Source: Treponema sp. (GTDB lineage: Bacteria > Spirochaetota > Spirochaetia > Treponematales > Breznakiellaceae). From it: DNA of 10,989 nucleotides. The stretch is from assembly GCA_031257695.1 (NCBI GenBank), contig JAIROB010000019.1, forward strand, positions 1 to 10,989. The letters run 5' to 3'. Of this stretch, positions 1-6,573 are shown piece after piece. Positions within the stretch are counted from its first letter, which is position 1, and each line of letters starts with the position of its first letter. The notes beneath the pieces were generated by a model. It searched no databases. It saw only the letters and a list, made by a program, of their open reading frames with translations, and was not told the DNA's origin. The position numbers and the translations under genes are program-made.

Positions 1-97
<97 letters not shown>

Positions 98-135
98 AGC
101 CCGCTCTTTTAAACACAAAATCCCCGCGCCACAGG

Positions 136-350
136 CCCCTATGGGCCCCTTATGCGGCACGGGGACGCCCCGGACACAGGCGGGGGGCGGCGGAGTCTGC
201 CTGGCCGAACTCTCTGGAATTCCCCGCGAAGCAAACCCGCAGAGCGGGGCTGCGGAAGCGGACTCTACAGGCAAGTGAGCGCCGGGCATACTCCGCCGCC
301 CCCCGTTTTAGTTTATATGCGTCCCCGGAAACCCAACGGGCCCATAGGGG
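136..350. repeat. Large nested imperfect palindrome upstream of the PHP gene
   Basis: Three nested perfect inverted repeats share a common centre. They are 136-147 with 339-350 (12 of 12), 160-168 with 319-327 (9 of 9; core GGGGACGC/GCGTCCCC), and 181-196 with 290-305 (16 of 16). Unpaired spacers on the two sides are nearly equal (12 against 11, and 12 against 13), as in one long folded structure rather than chance arms. The middle holds another small stem, 222-227 with 244-249. The words GGCCCATAGGGGGGC (339-353) and TGCGTCCCCGGAAACC (318-333) recur near the right end of the window. It looks like a non-autonomous palindromic element (MITE- or REP-like). Bases 98-405 hold no credible gene; both reading frames crossing it are products of the GC-rich palindrome. 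Confidence 0.7.
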
Positions 351-356
351 GGCTTC

Positions 357-385
357 TATCAATTTATGCCGCAGTGTCCTATACT
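357..385 (+). promoter_or_regulatory. Possible sigma-70-type promoter for the PHP gene
   Basis: TATACT at 380-385 is a good -10 hexamer. At 17 bp spacing the -35 position (357-362, TATCAA) is poor. Transcription would start near 392, giving a leader of only about 14 nt with no Shine-Dalgarno sequence before the ATG at 406. The nearby TTGACA (387-392) is too close to the start codon to act as its -35. Weak prediction. Confidence 0.25.
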
Positions 386-405
386 TTTGACAGTGTGATT
401 CAAAT

Positions 406-1272
406 ATGATAGATCTGCATACCCATTCCAGGGCCTCCGACGGCGATTTAAGCCCCGCCGAGCTGATACGAAGCGCCAAAGAACGGGGGCTTACCGCCAT
501 AGCTTTGACCGATCATGACACCCTGGACGGCCTGGAGGAGGCCCGGGAGGAGGCGGTCAGACAGGGCATCGAGTTTATTCCGGGGATTGAGTTTGATGTT
601 GACTATGAGCCGGTGACGGTCCATGGCGAATTCCACCTCCTCGGCCTGGGGCTCGCCATAATCAGCCCCGGCTTTCGGGATGCGCTGGTGGAGATACGGC
701 GCAAACGGGAGGAGCGGAACCTGCGCCTTCTTGAACGCATCGGGGAAGAACTGGGGGTGAACATAGACTACGGGGAAGTCCGGGCTCTTTCCGGCGGCGG
801 CGCCCTGGGGCGGCCCCATTTCGCGACCCTTCTGGTGAACCGGGGGATCGTGAAAAACCAGGAACAGGCCTTTTCCGAATACCTGGGCAAGGGACAGCCC
901 CTGTACATAGCCAAGGAGAAGTTTGAATTTGCCCGGGCTTTGGGCATAATCCGGGAGGCCGGGGGTATTCCGGTTCTGGCCCACCCCCTGTCCCTCCATA
1001 TCGCCTGGGGGCGGCTTCCGGATTTTGTCGCGGACCTGGCCGCCCAGGGGCTTGCGGGCATCGAAGCCTGGCACCCCTCCGCCAAGGTCCGGTCCTGCAG
1101 GCGCCTTGAGGCGCTGGGCAGGTCCCTGGGGCTCTACATCACCGCGGGCAGCGACTTTCACGGCAATTCCCGCCCGGACCGGAAACTGGGGATCACCGCC
1201 GGGGACTCTCCGATTGGGGAAGGTTTTCTGGAGGCGATTCCCCCCTTGCGTAACCGGGGGAAAACGCTATAA
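406..1272 (+). CDS. PHP-domain metal-dependent phosphoesterase (RNase AM/TrpH-like)
   Basis: The 288-aa protein has the full set of PHP (polymerase and histidinol phosphatase) metal-ligand motifs: H5 and H7 in DLHTHS, D12 in SDG, D36-H37-D38 in LTDHDT, E62 in GIEF, H77, H193 in LAHPL, and D250/H252 in GSDFHG. Length and motif order match stand-alone PHP proteins of the YciV/TrpH type. In E. coli that family (RNase AM) is a 5'-3' exonuclease acting on short RNA and DNA ends and on 3',5'-bisphosphonucleotides. The exact substrate here is inferred. The protein has no signal peptide and should be cytoplasmic. The ATG at 406 is chosen because DLHTHS begins at residue 3, as is usual in the family, although no clear Shine-Dalgarno precedes it. 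The next gene starts 49 nt downstream on the same strand, so the two may be co-transcribed. Confidence 0.9.
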   Translation: MIDLHTHSRASDGDLSPAELIRSAKERGLTAIALTDHDTLDGLEEAREEAVRQGIEFIPGIEFDVDYEPVTVHGEFHLLGLGLAIISPGFRDALVEIRRKREERNLRLLERIGEELGVNIDYGEVRALSGGGALGRPHFATLLVNRGIVKNQEQAFSEYLGKGQPLYIAKEKFEFARALGIIREAGGIPVLAHPLSLHIAWGRLPDFVADLAAQGLAGIEAWHPSAKVRSCRRLEALGRSLGLYITAGSDFHGNSRPDRKLGITAGDSPIGEGFLEAIPPLRNRGKTL

Positions 1273-1321
1273 TTCAAGGACAGCCATGATTATTCCGAAA
1301 TGTATAGAGAGCGAGGTCACT

Positions 1322-1753
1322 GTGAAAAAATTACTGTTTTTTACAATTCTATTGCCCATTGTAGCGGGCCTGGCGCCCCTTGCCGCCCAGCAAGACGCTT
1401 CCTCGTCGTCATCCGGCGTGGAGGGGTCTTACGCCATTACGGTAAGCCTGGAACGGGTTTACCCCTACCGGAAGGGCTATGTGGTAAAGTACACCAGGGG
1501 CCTGGGCAAGACATCGGACGCGTATCTCCCCATTGAGTGGTTTGAGGGAACCGGCAAAAAGGGGGATCTGATTCTGATGGGCTCCGGAACCGATTGGCCC
1601 CACATGACGGTTTTCTATAAGGACGGAAAATTCAGCCATGTCCGCCTCTACGTCCGCAAGGAACGGAGTCATGAATCCTGGGGGGATGTGCCCCTCAACG
1701 TGAATATTGACGACCGGTTTGAGGGCGTGGAAGAGCTTACCCTACAGTTTTGA
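1322..1753 (+). CDS. Small exported protein of unknown function
   Basis: I do not recognise this 143-aa protein. It begins with a typical signal peptide: two lysines after the start, a hydrophobic core (about residues 4-20), and a likely signal peptidase I site after LAA (about residue 22). A Ser-rich linker follows. The mature part is polar, mixed beta-like, and rich in Tyr, Lys and Gly, with no cysteines or lipobox, so it is probably a soluble periplasmic protein. The GTG at 1322 is preceded by GAGG (1313-1316) at 5 nt spacing and gives a compact signal peptide. An in-frame ATG at 1286 also has AAGGA (1276-1280) before it and would add 12 residues, so the start is not settled. The end overlaps the next gene by 4 nt (TTGA), implying co-translation with the M24 peptidase. 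No role is claimed. Confidence 0.75.
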   Translation: MKKLLFFTILLPIVAGLAPLAAQQDASSSSSGVEGSYAITVSLERVYPYRKGYVVKYTRGLGKTSDAYLPIEWFEGTGKKGDLILMGSGTDWPHMTVFYKDGKFSHVRLYVRKERSHESWGDVPLNVNIDDRFEGVEELTLQF

Positions 1754-2940
1754 ACTCATCCCCTGACGTACGGCAAATGCAGGAAGCCATCCGCGGGGAA
1801 AAGCTGGACGGGTGGCTTTTTTGCAACTTCCACCACCGGGACTGCCTGGCGGATGAAATACTGTGTATCAACCGAAACGACACCAACTCCCGGCTCTGGC
1901 TCTACGCGGTTCCCGCGGAAGGGGAGCCCCTGGGCATTGTCAACGCCGTGGAACCGAATATCCTGGACCGGCTTCCGGGGAACAAAACCGAATACCACGG
2001 CCGGGAGGAGCTGCTGGGGGCGCTAAAACCCCTGGGGGGCAAACGCTGGGGGGTCCATAGTTCAGACACCCTCCCGATGGTCTCCTATCTGGACCGGGGA
2101 ACCGCGGCAATGCTGGAAGGCGCCGGCCTGGAACTAGCCTCCGCCGCGGGGCTCATACAGCGCTTCAAGGGGCTCCTGGACGAGGGGGGCATCGCCTCCC
2201 TGGAACGGGCCGCCGCCGCCCTCTACGACGTGGTGGACCTGACCTGGGAAACCGCCCGGAAAGCCTGGCTGGACAAAAAGCCCCTGAGCGAAGGGGATCT
2301 GCTTCTGGTTATGGGCGCCGCCATAGAAAGCCGGGGGCTTATCACGGATCATCCCCCCATCGTTGCCGCGGGGGCAAACGCCGGGAACCCCCACTATGCG
2401 GCGGAAGGGACAGGCGCGCCGGTTCGGGAGGGCGATGTGGTCCAGTTTGATCTGTGGGCCAAGGAAAAGGATCCCTTCTCCGTCTATGCGGACATTTCCT
2501 GGATCGGCGTCTTTGCCCCCGCGCCGTCGCCGGAGCAGGAAAAGGCGTTTAAGGAGCTGATCTCCGTCCGGGAAGGGGTATACGGCTATATCGCCGGCGA
2601 AGTGGCCGCGGGGCGAACCGTCTCCGGGGCCATGGCGGACGCCCATGCCCGGAACGCCCTGGAAACCCTGGGCTACGGGCCCGCGCTGAAACACCGCACC
2701 GGCCACGGCATCGACACCCAGTGCCACGGTTCGGGGGTGAACATCGACTCCTGGGAATTCCCGGATCACCGGCCCATCCTGGAGGGCTCCTGTTTTTCCC
2801 TGGAGCCGGGGATCTACTTTTCCGGCTTCGGTATGCGGACCGAAATCGACGTGTACATCAAAGACGGCAGGGCGGTAATTTCCCAGGGGGACCGCCGCCA
2901 GTTTGAACTGCTCCGCTGCGGGCCGGACAGGATCCGCTAG
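1750..2940 (+). CDS. M24-family metallopeptidase (Xaa-Pro aminopeptidase-like)
   Basis: The 396-aa protein has the two-domain creatinase/aminopeptidase P layout: an N-terminal non-catalytic domain (about 1-145) and a C-terminal pita-bread domain (about 150-390). The five dinuclear-metal ligands of M24 enzymes are visible: D234, D248, H319 (in TGHG), E352 (in LEPGIYF) and E365 (in RTEIDV). Supporting histidines lie at 215 (NPHY) and 326. Family members cleave the bond before proline in peptides, or dipeptides with C-terminal proline; the real substrate is unknown. It has no signal peptide and should be cytoplasmic. The start is a TTG overlapping the previous stop (TTGA at 1750-1753), with only a distant GGAAGAG (1729-1735), so translational coupling is likely. 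An ATG at 1777 is the alternative start. Confidence 0.88.
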   Translation: MNSSPDVRQMQEAIRGEKLDGWLFCNFHHRDCLADEILCINRNDTNSRLWLYAVPAEGEPLGIVNAVEPNILDRLPGNKTEYHGREELLGALKPLGGKRWGVHSSDTLPMVSYLDRGTAAMLEGAGLELASAAGLIQRFKGLLDEGGIASLERAAAALYDVVDLTWETARKAWLDKKPLSEGDLLLVMGAAIESRGLITDHPPIVAAGANAGNPHYAAEGTGAPVREGDVVQFDLWAKEKDPFSVYADISWIGVFAPAPSPEQEKAFKELISVREGVYGYIAGEVAAGRTVSGAMADAHARNALETLGYGPALKHRTGHGIDTQCHGSGVNIDSWEFPDHRPILEGSCFSLEPGIYFSGFGMRTEIDVYIKDGRAVISQGDRRQFELLRCGPDRIR

Positions 2941-3008
2941 AGCCCCCCCCATAAAGCATAGCCGAACCCGGATTATTGAAGTATCGCCAAAAAATTTCAA
3001 AAAAACTA

Positions 3009-3037
3009 TGACATAAATCATTCCGACTAAAGCAAAA
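3009..3037 (+). promoter_or_regulatory. Dyad-containing motif shared with the transposase upstream region
   Basis: The block is TGA-N6-TCA followed directly by TTCCGACTAAAGCAAAA, 50 nt before the sigma-like gene. The same arrangement occurs at 10831-10859 with one difference (C/T) outside the N6. It lies in the 2941-3087 intergenic gap, which holds no gene. The position fits a promoter or operator, but I see no standard -35/-10 pair. Function is inferred from repetition and position only. Confidence 0.5.
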
Positions 3038-3087
3038 ACCCTTCATATCTCCGTTATTCCCGATAAACCGGAAAAGGAGAAATTTAT

Positions 3088-3939
3088 ATGCGGGATAATT
3101 TGCCCTTATCGAAACTGCTGACCCGTTATTCCATGGGGCTTATCAGCAGAAAGGACCTGGAAGGCCATATCTTCAAATTCATCCTGGATAATCACCAGGA
3201 ATTCCGTCCCTACAGGTGGAATGAAGAGGAGTATATGGATTTTGCCTGCGCGTTCTATCCCCGGTTCAGCCAGGCCATTGATAATTACCGGGAGACGGGA
3301 TCGAACTTTGACGCATACATCAGTTCCCTGGTGCATTGGGGGATTAGGGAAACCCGTTCCCGGCAGGCGGATCGCCGCGTTGCGGAGTATACCTGGTGGG
3401 AAACCAAGGCCCTGGACGAAGCCGCTGTCCATGAGGAGGAGGATATGTATAACGAACCTGAACCCGCCTTTGGGGAAGTGGTCAATCCCCGGCAGGTATT
3501 GGTGTTGCTGCTCAAATCATACCATTATATGTCGCAGGATTTTCTGGAAAGGATTTCTCCGGCCTTGAAAATAGACATGGACAAACTCAAGGAGCTGATC
3601 GACGGGCTGCGGGATCTGCGCCTGAAACGGGAACAGGAGATCCGGGAGCTTCAGGAACGGATCCACACCCAATTTTACCGTTGCATAATTTTTGAGAAAA
3701 AACTCAGAAGATCCGCCCCGGACTCAACCCTGCATGAAAAACTGCGGACCCGTTTGATCCGGGGGCGCAAGCGGCTGCAATCCATGCGGAACAGGCTGGC
3801 AAAGGTGAAACTCACGGCGAGCAACCGGCAGGTGGCGCAGATTTTGGAATCCGCAAAGGGGACCATCGACGCCCATCTGTTTAACCTTAAAGGGAAACCG
3901 GGAGGCTATACCGGCGGAGGCAATCCCCCTTCCACCTGA
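3088..3939 (+). CDS. Sigma-70-like / helix-turn-helix protein (conserved hypothetical)
   Basis: The 283-aa protein resembles a diverged sigma factor in layout. Residues about 22-98 (hydrophobic and aromatic, including FYPRFSQAIDNY, GSNFDAYISSLVHW and RETRSRQADR) look like sigma region 2. Residues about 244-268 (SNRQVAQILESAKGTIDAHL) have the spacing of a sigma region 4 or other HTH recognition motif. Between them lie an acidic stretch (110-132), a charged helix likely to form a coiled coil (165-192) and a basic segment (204-241). I recall similar proteins as conserved hypotheticals in treponemes. A regulatory role is inference, and direct sigma activity is unproven. The start is firm: AAGGAG at 3074-3079 lies 8 nt before the ATG. 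A motif shared with the transposase gene (3009-3037) lies upstream. A degraded C-terminal tail (270-283) is Gly/Pro rich. Confidence 0.7.
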   Translation: MRDNLPLSKLLTRYSMGLISRKDLEGHIFKFILDNHQEFRPYRWNEEEYMDFACAFYPRFSQAIDNYRETGSNFDAYISSLVHWGIRETRSRQADRRVAEYTWWETKALDEAAVHEEEDMYNEPEPAFGEVVNPRQVLVLLLKSYHYMSQDFLERISPALKIDMDKLKELIDGLRDLRLKREQEIRELQERIHTQFYRCIIFEKKLRRSAPDSTLHEKLRTRLIRGRKRLQSMRNRLAKVKLTASNRQVAQILESAKGTIDAHLFNLKGKPGGYTGGGNPPST

Positions 3940-3955
3940 GAGCGGCGCGGGATGG

Positions 3956-4012
3956 GCCTCCGGCCTTGTCTTGCCGCCGGGCCGGAGGCGGGGTATGATT
4001 GGCGGATGCTGA
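3956..4012 (+). promoter_or_regulatory. Stem-loop and five-codon leader ahead of rlmJ
   Basis: A perfect 10-bp stem (3956-3965 with 3980-3989, 14-nt loop) has no T-run after it, so it is not an intrinsic terminator. Its right arm contains GGAGG (3984-3988). That sequence is 17 nt from the rlmJ ATG but 6 nt from an ATG at 3995, which opens a five-codon frame (Met-Ile-Gly-Gly-Cys, stop at 4010-4012). The stop overlaps the rlmJ start, so ribosomes finishing the leader could re-initiate on rlmJ, and the stem could hide the binding site. Visible arrangement; regulatory function is inference. Confidence 0.35.
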
Positions 4013-4842
4013 GTTACAGGCACGCTTTTCATGCGGGGAACGGGGCGGATGTGTTTAAACATTCGGTCCTGCTGTGCTGTCTGGACTATTTAGGGCGGAA
4101 GGAAGCGCCGCTCCTTGTGGTCGACACCCACGCCGGAGCGGGGTTTTATTCCCTGACCGAGGGGTATGCCGCGCAAAACCGGGAGTGGGAACGGGGCGTG
4201 GGGCGGCTCCTGGAGCGGGAAACCCTGCCCCCCCTGCTGGCCCGGTATGCGGCGCTGGTCAGGGAAGCCCTTGCCGGAGACGGGCGCTACCCCGGTTCCC
4301 CGGCGCTCATACAAAGGCTGCTTCGATCCCAGGATCGGGGGGTTTGCTTTGAGCTGCATCCCGCGGACTTTAAGCTCCTGGCGGATGCTCTCGGGATGGA
4401 CCGCCGGTTCCGGGTGGCGCGGGAGGACGGATTGGGGGGGCTCAAGGCTTTGCTGCCGCCTCCCGGACGCCGGGGCTGCGTTTTTATCGACCCCTCCTAC
4501 GAAAAGCGCAGTGATTATAAGGCGGTTCCGGAAAAACTCGCCGAAGCGCTGGCGCGGTTTTCCACGGGGGTTTATATCATTTGGTACCCCCTGTTGAGAC
4601 CGGGACCTGGAGATGCAGCCCCTTCCTGGGAGGCCCTGCGGGAAACCCTGCTTGGGCTGGGCAGGGGGAACCGGTTCGCACTTGAGCTGTTTTCCCCCGG
4701 GGGCGTTTCGGAAAAACGAATGTTTGGCAGCGGCCTGGCGATCTATAACCCCCCTTTTACGCTGCGGGAAACTCTGGAGGAAAGCCTGCCCGCTCTGGCG
4801 GACATTCTGGGAGGCTGGCAATGGCGCTGGCATTGCCGGTAA
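4006..4842 (+). CDS. rlmJ: 23S rRNA (adenine(2030)-N6)-methyltransferase RlmJ
   Basis: The 278-aa protein opens with MLSYRHAFHAGNGADVFKH, the characteristic RlmJ N-terminus. It contains DTHAGAG (40-46, SAM-binding), ELHP (116-119), FIDPSYE (D162-P-S-Y165, the catalytic motif IV), WYP (193-195) and NPP (248-250). Length matches E. coli RlmJ (280 aa). RlmJ uses SAM to methylate A2030 of free 23S rRNA in the cytoplasm. The motif IV here is DPSY where E. coli has DPPY, a mild variant. The frame is open 54 nt further upstream, but the family start at 4006 is clearly right. It has no proper Shine-Dalgarno of its own and may depend on the leader frame at 3995. It lies 66 nt downstream of the sigma-like gene and 64 nt before murJ. 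Confidence 0.93.
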   Translation: MLSYRHAFHAGNGADVFKHSVLLCCLDYLGRKEAPLLVVDTHAGAGFYSLTEGYAAQNREWERGVGRLLERETLPPLLARYAALVREALAGDGRYPGSPALIQRLLRSQDRGVCFELHPADFKLLADALGMDRRFRVAREDGLGGLKALLPPPGRRGCVFIDPSYEKRSDYKAVPEKLAEALARFSTGVYIIWYPLLRPGPGDAAPSWEALRETLLGLGRGNRFALELFSPGGVSEKRMFGSGLAIYNPPFTLRETLEESLPALADILGGWQWRWHCR

Positions 4843-4906
4843 AAGGCGAAGCTGCGCTCACACTTTTCCCGGTCGGCTTTTTTGCTTTTTTTTGAGGGGT
4901 TTTATT

Positions 4907-6556
4907 ATGCGGTTGCCCTGGGTGAGCTCCGCTCCGCTGTTGCGGAAGAACAAACAAGGGGCTAAGCTGGAATTTATGGGTTCCTCATCCCGGTCTTTGA
5001 TGCGCCACGGCTCAGCTCTGTCCCTGCTTACCCTGGGGTCCCGGATTTTGGGGCTCCTCCGGGAAATGACCAAGGCCACGCTCCTGGGAACCAGCGCCCT
5101 TTCGGACGCCTTTTCTGTGGCCTTTATGATCCCCAACCTCTTCCGCCGCCTCTTTGCCGAGGGCTCCATTGCCGTGGCATTCATCCCCACCCTCAAGGAA
5201 TACCTTTTGGAGGGCGACCGTGAAAAAATCCGGGAGTTTCTTTCCTGTATTTTTACGTTCCTCACCTTTTTCGTAAGCCTGGCGGTGATTGCCGGCATCC
5301 TGATCGCCCCCGCGGTGGTATCTATCTTCGGCATGGAAGCCTTTGACGAAACCGTCTTTCTCACCCGGCTGATGTTTCCCTTCCTGGGCTTCATCTCGGT
5401 GGCCGCGCTTTTCCAGGGCATCCTGAACAGCGTCCGGGTGTTCGCCCCATCGGGCCTGGCCCCCATACTGCTCAACCTGGCCGCCATCCTCTGCGCCTAT
5501 GGCCTGAGCCCCTTCACCCAAAACCCCGCCCGGGCCATGGCCGCTGGCATCCTCATCGGCGGCTTCCTGGAAGCGGCCATCCAACTGCCCTTCATCCTGA
5601 AAAAGGACTTCTCCTTCTTCTTCACCGGCTTGAAGCGGGCGATCAGGCACCCCGGCACCAGGAAGGCGCTCAGGCTCATCGGCCCGACCATCATAGGCAT
5701 GGCGGCCTATCAGCTCAACGATCTGGTGTCCACCGCTTTGGCGGGCCGCGCCGGGGAAGGGGTGGTTTCAAGCCTCCAGTATTCCCTGCGCCTCCAGGAA
5801 CTGATCCTGGGGATTTTCGCCGTGTCCATAGGGACAGTGCTGCTTCCGGACCTGGCGGAATACGCCAAATCCTCTCAATGGGAGATCTACCATGACCGGC
5901 TGGTCTCCGCCATGGATATCATCGCCCTGATAACCATCCCTATCACCTTCTTTTCCCTCTCCCAGGGCGAAACTCTGATACGTTTCCTCTTTCAGAGCCG
6001 GAGTTTTGACGAAACTTCGGTCGCCCTCACTCTGTCGGCCTTCACTTTCCATATGCCCGGCCTCTTCTTCATCGCCCTGAACCGCGTCCTGGCGCCGGCC
6101 TTCTACGCCCAGAGCGATTCCAAATCCCCCACCCTGGCGGGGATCATCTCCTTTGCCGTGAACATGGCCCTGGCGGCTCTCCTGGCCGGCCCCCTCAGGG
6201 GCGCGGGAATCGCCCTGGCCCTGTCCCTCGCCGGCGCCGTCAACACCGCCCTCCTCCTGATATTCCTCCGCCGCAACCCCCGGATACGCCTGGACAAGGC
6301 CCTCCGCTCCGTCCTGGCCTATGCGGCCAAGCTGGTCCTTTTTTCCTGCGCCGCCGCGCTTCCGGTTTTAGCTCTGTCCCCCTGGCTGCTCCCCCGTTTC
6401 GCCCCCTACCGCCGCGCCGGGTACGGACTACTCCTGGCCCTCAACGCCCTTATCTTCGCCGCGGTGGGGATCACCCTCCTGGCGGTAAGCCGGGACAAAC
6501 AATTCCGCGGAATCATAGCTATGGTGGCAAGGAAAAAACCCGCGCCGGGGGACTGA
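4907..6556 (+). CDS. murJ: Lipid II flippase MurJ (MviN)
   Basis: This 549-aa polytopic membrane protein of the MOP superfamily has about 13-14 hydrophobic segments. Residues needed for function in E. coli MurJ are present: the Arg pair in SRILGLLRE (R46 and R52, matching E. coli R18 and R24) and the Arg of NLFRRLFAEGS (R80, matching R52). MurJ flips lipid II across the inner membrane for peptidoglycan synthesis. The start is ambiguous. The ATG at 4907 has GAGGGG (4894-4899) at 7 nt, a strong site, but adds 23 mostly polar residues; the ATG at 4976 begins MGSSSRSLMRHGS, where family members usually begin (526 aa), yet has a weak ribosome site. I keep 4907 on the ribosome site. T-rich runs lie just upstream (4867-4893). 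It converges with rimO, with a gap of only 17 nt. Confidence 0.93.
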   Translation: MRLPWVSSAPLLRKNKQGAKLEFMGSSSRSLMRHGSALSLLTLGSRILGLLREMTKATLLGTSALSDAFSVAFMIPNLFRRLFAEGSIAVAFIPTLKEYLLEGDREKIREFLSCIFTFLTFFVSLAVIAGILIAPAVVSIFGMEAFDETVFLTRLMFPFLGFISVAALFQGILNSVRVFAPSGLAPILLNLAAILCAYGLSPFTQNPARAMAAGILIGGFLEAAIQLPFILKKDFSFFFTGLKRAIRHPGTRKALRLIGPTIIGMAAYQLNDLVSTALAGRAGEGVVSSLQYSLRLQELILGIFAVSIGTVLLPDLAEYAKSSQWEIYHDRLVSAMDIIALITIPITFFSLSQGETLIRFLFQSRSFDETSVALTLSAFTFHMPGLFFIALNRVLAPAFYAQSDSKSPTLAGIISFAVNMALAALLAGPLRGAGIALALSLAGAVNTALLLIFLRRNPRIRLDKALRSVLAYAAKLVLFSCAAALPVLALSPWLLPRFAPYRRAGYGLLLALNALIFAAVGITLLAVSRDKQFRGIIAMVARKKPAPGD

Positions 6557-6573
6557 ACGCGGCAGCGGGGAGA

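Noticed and set aside
152..409. 85-codon + strand frame upstream of the PHP gene
   Set aside because: It lies inside the nested palindrome, is Pro/Arg/Gly-rich, has no ribosome site and matches no family pattern.
150..500. 116-codon - strand frame
   Set aside because: It overlaps the palindrome and the start of the PHP gene on the other strand; a shadow of GC-rich sequence.
2134..3021. 295-codon - strand frame antisense to the M24 peptidase
   Set aside because: A long open frame opposite a well-supported gene in GC-rich DNA; low-complexity composition and no recognisable motifs.
3028..3066. Sigma-28 promoter made of TAAA (3028-3031) and CCCGATAA (3059-3066)
   Set aside because: The separation is 27 nt instead of about 15, and no other TAAA is correctly placed.
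4817..4893. Hairpin at the end of rlmJ (4817-4823 with 4831-4837) plus later T-runs as a terminator
   Set aside because: The stem is inside coding sequence and the T-runs begin about 27 nt after it, too far for an intrinsic terminator; co-transcription with murJ is as likely.
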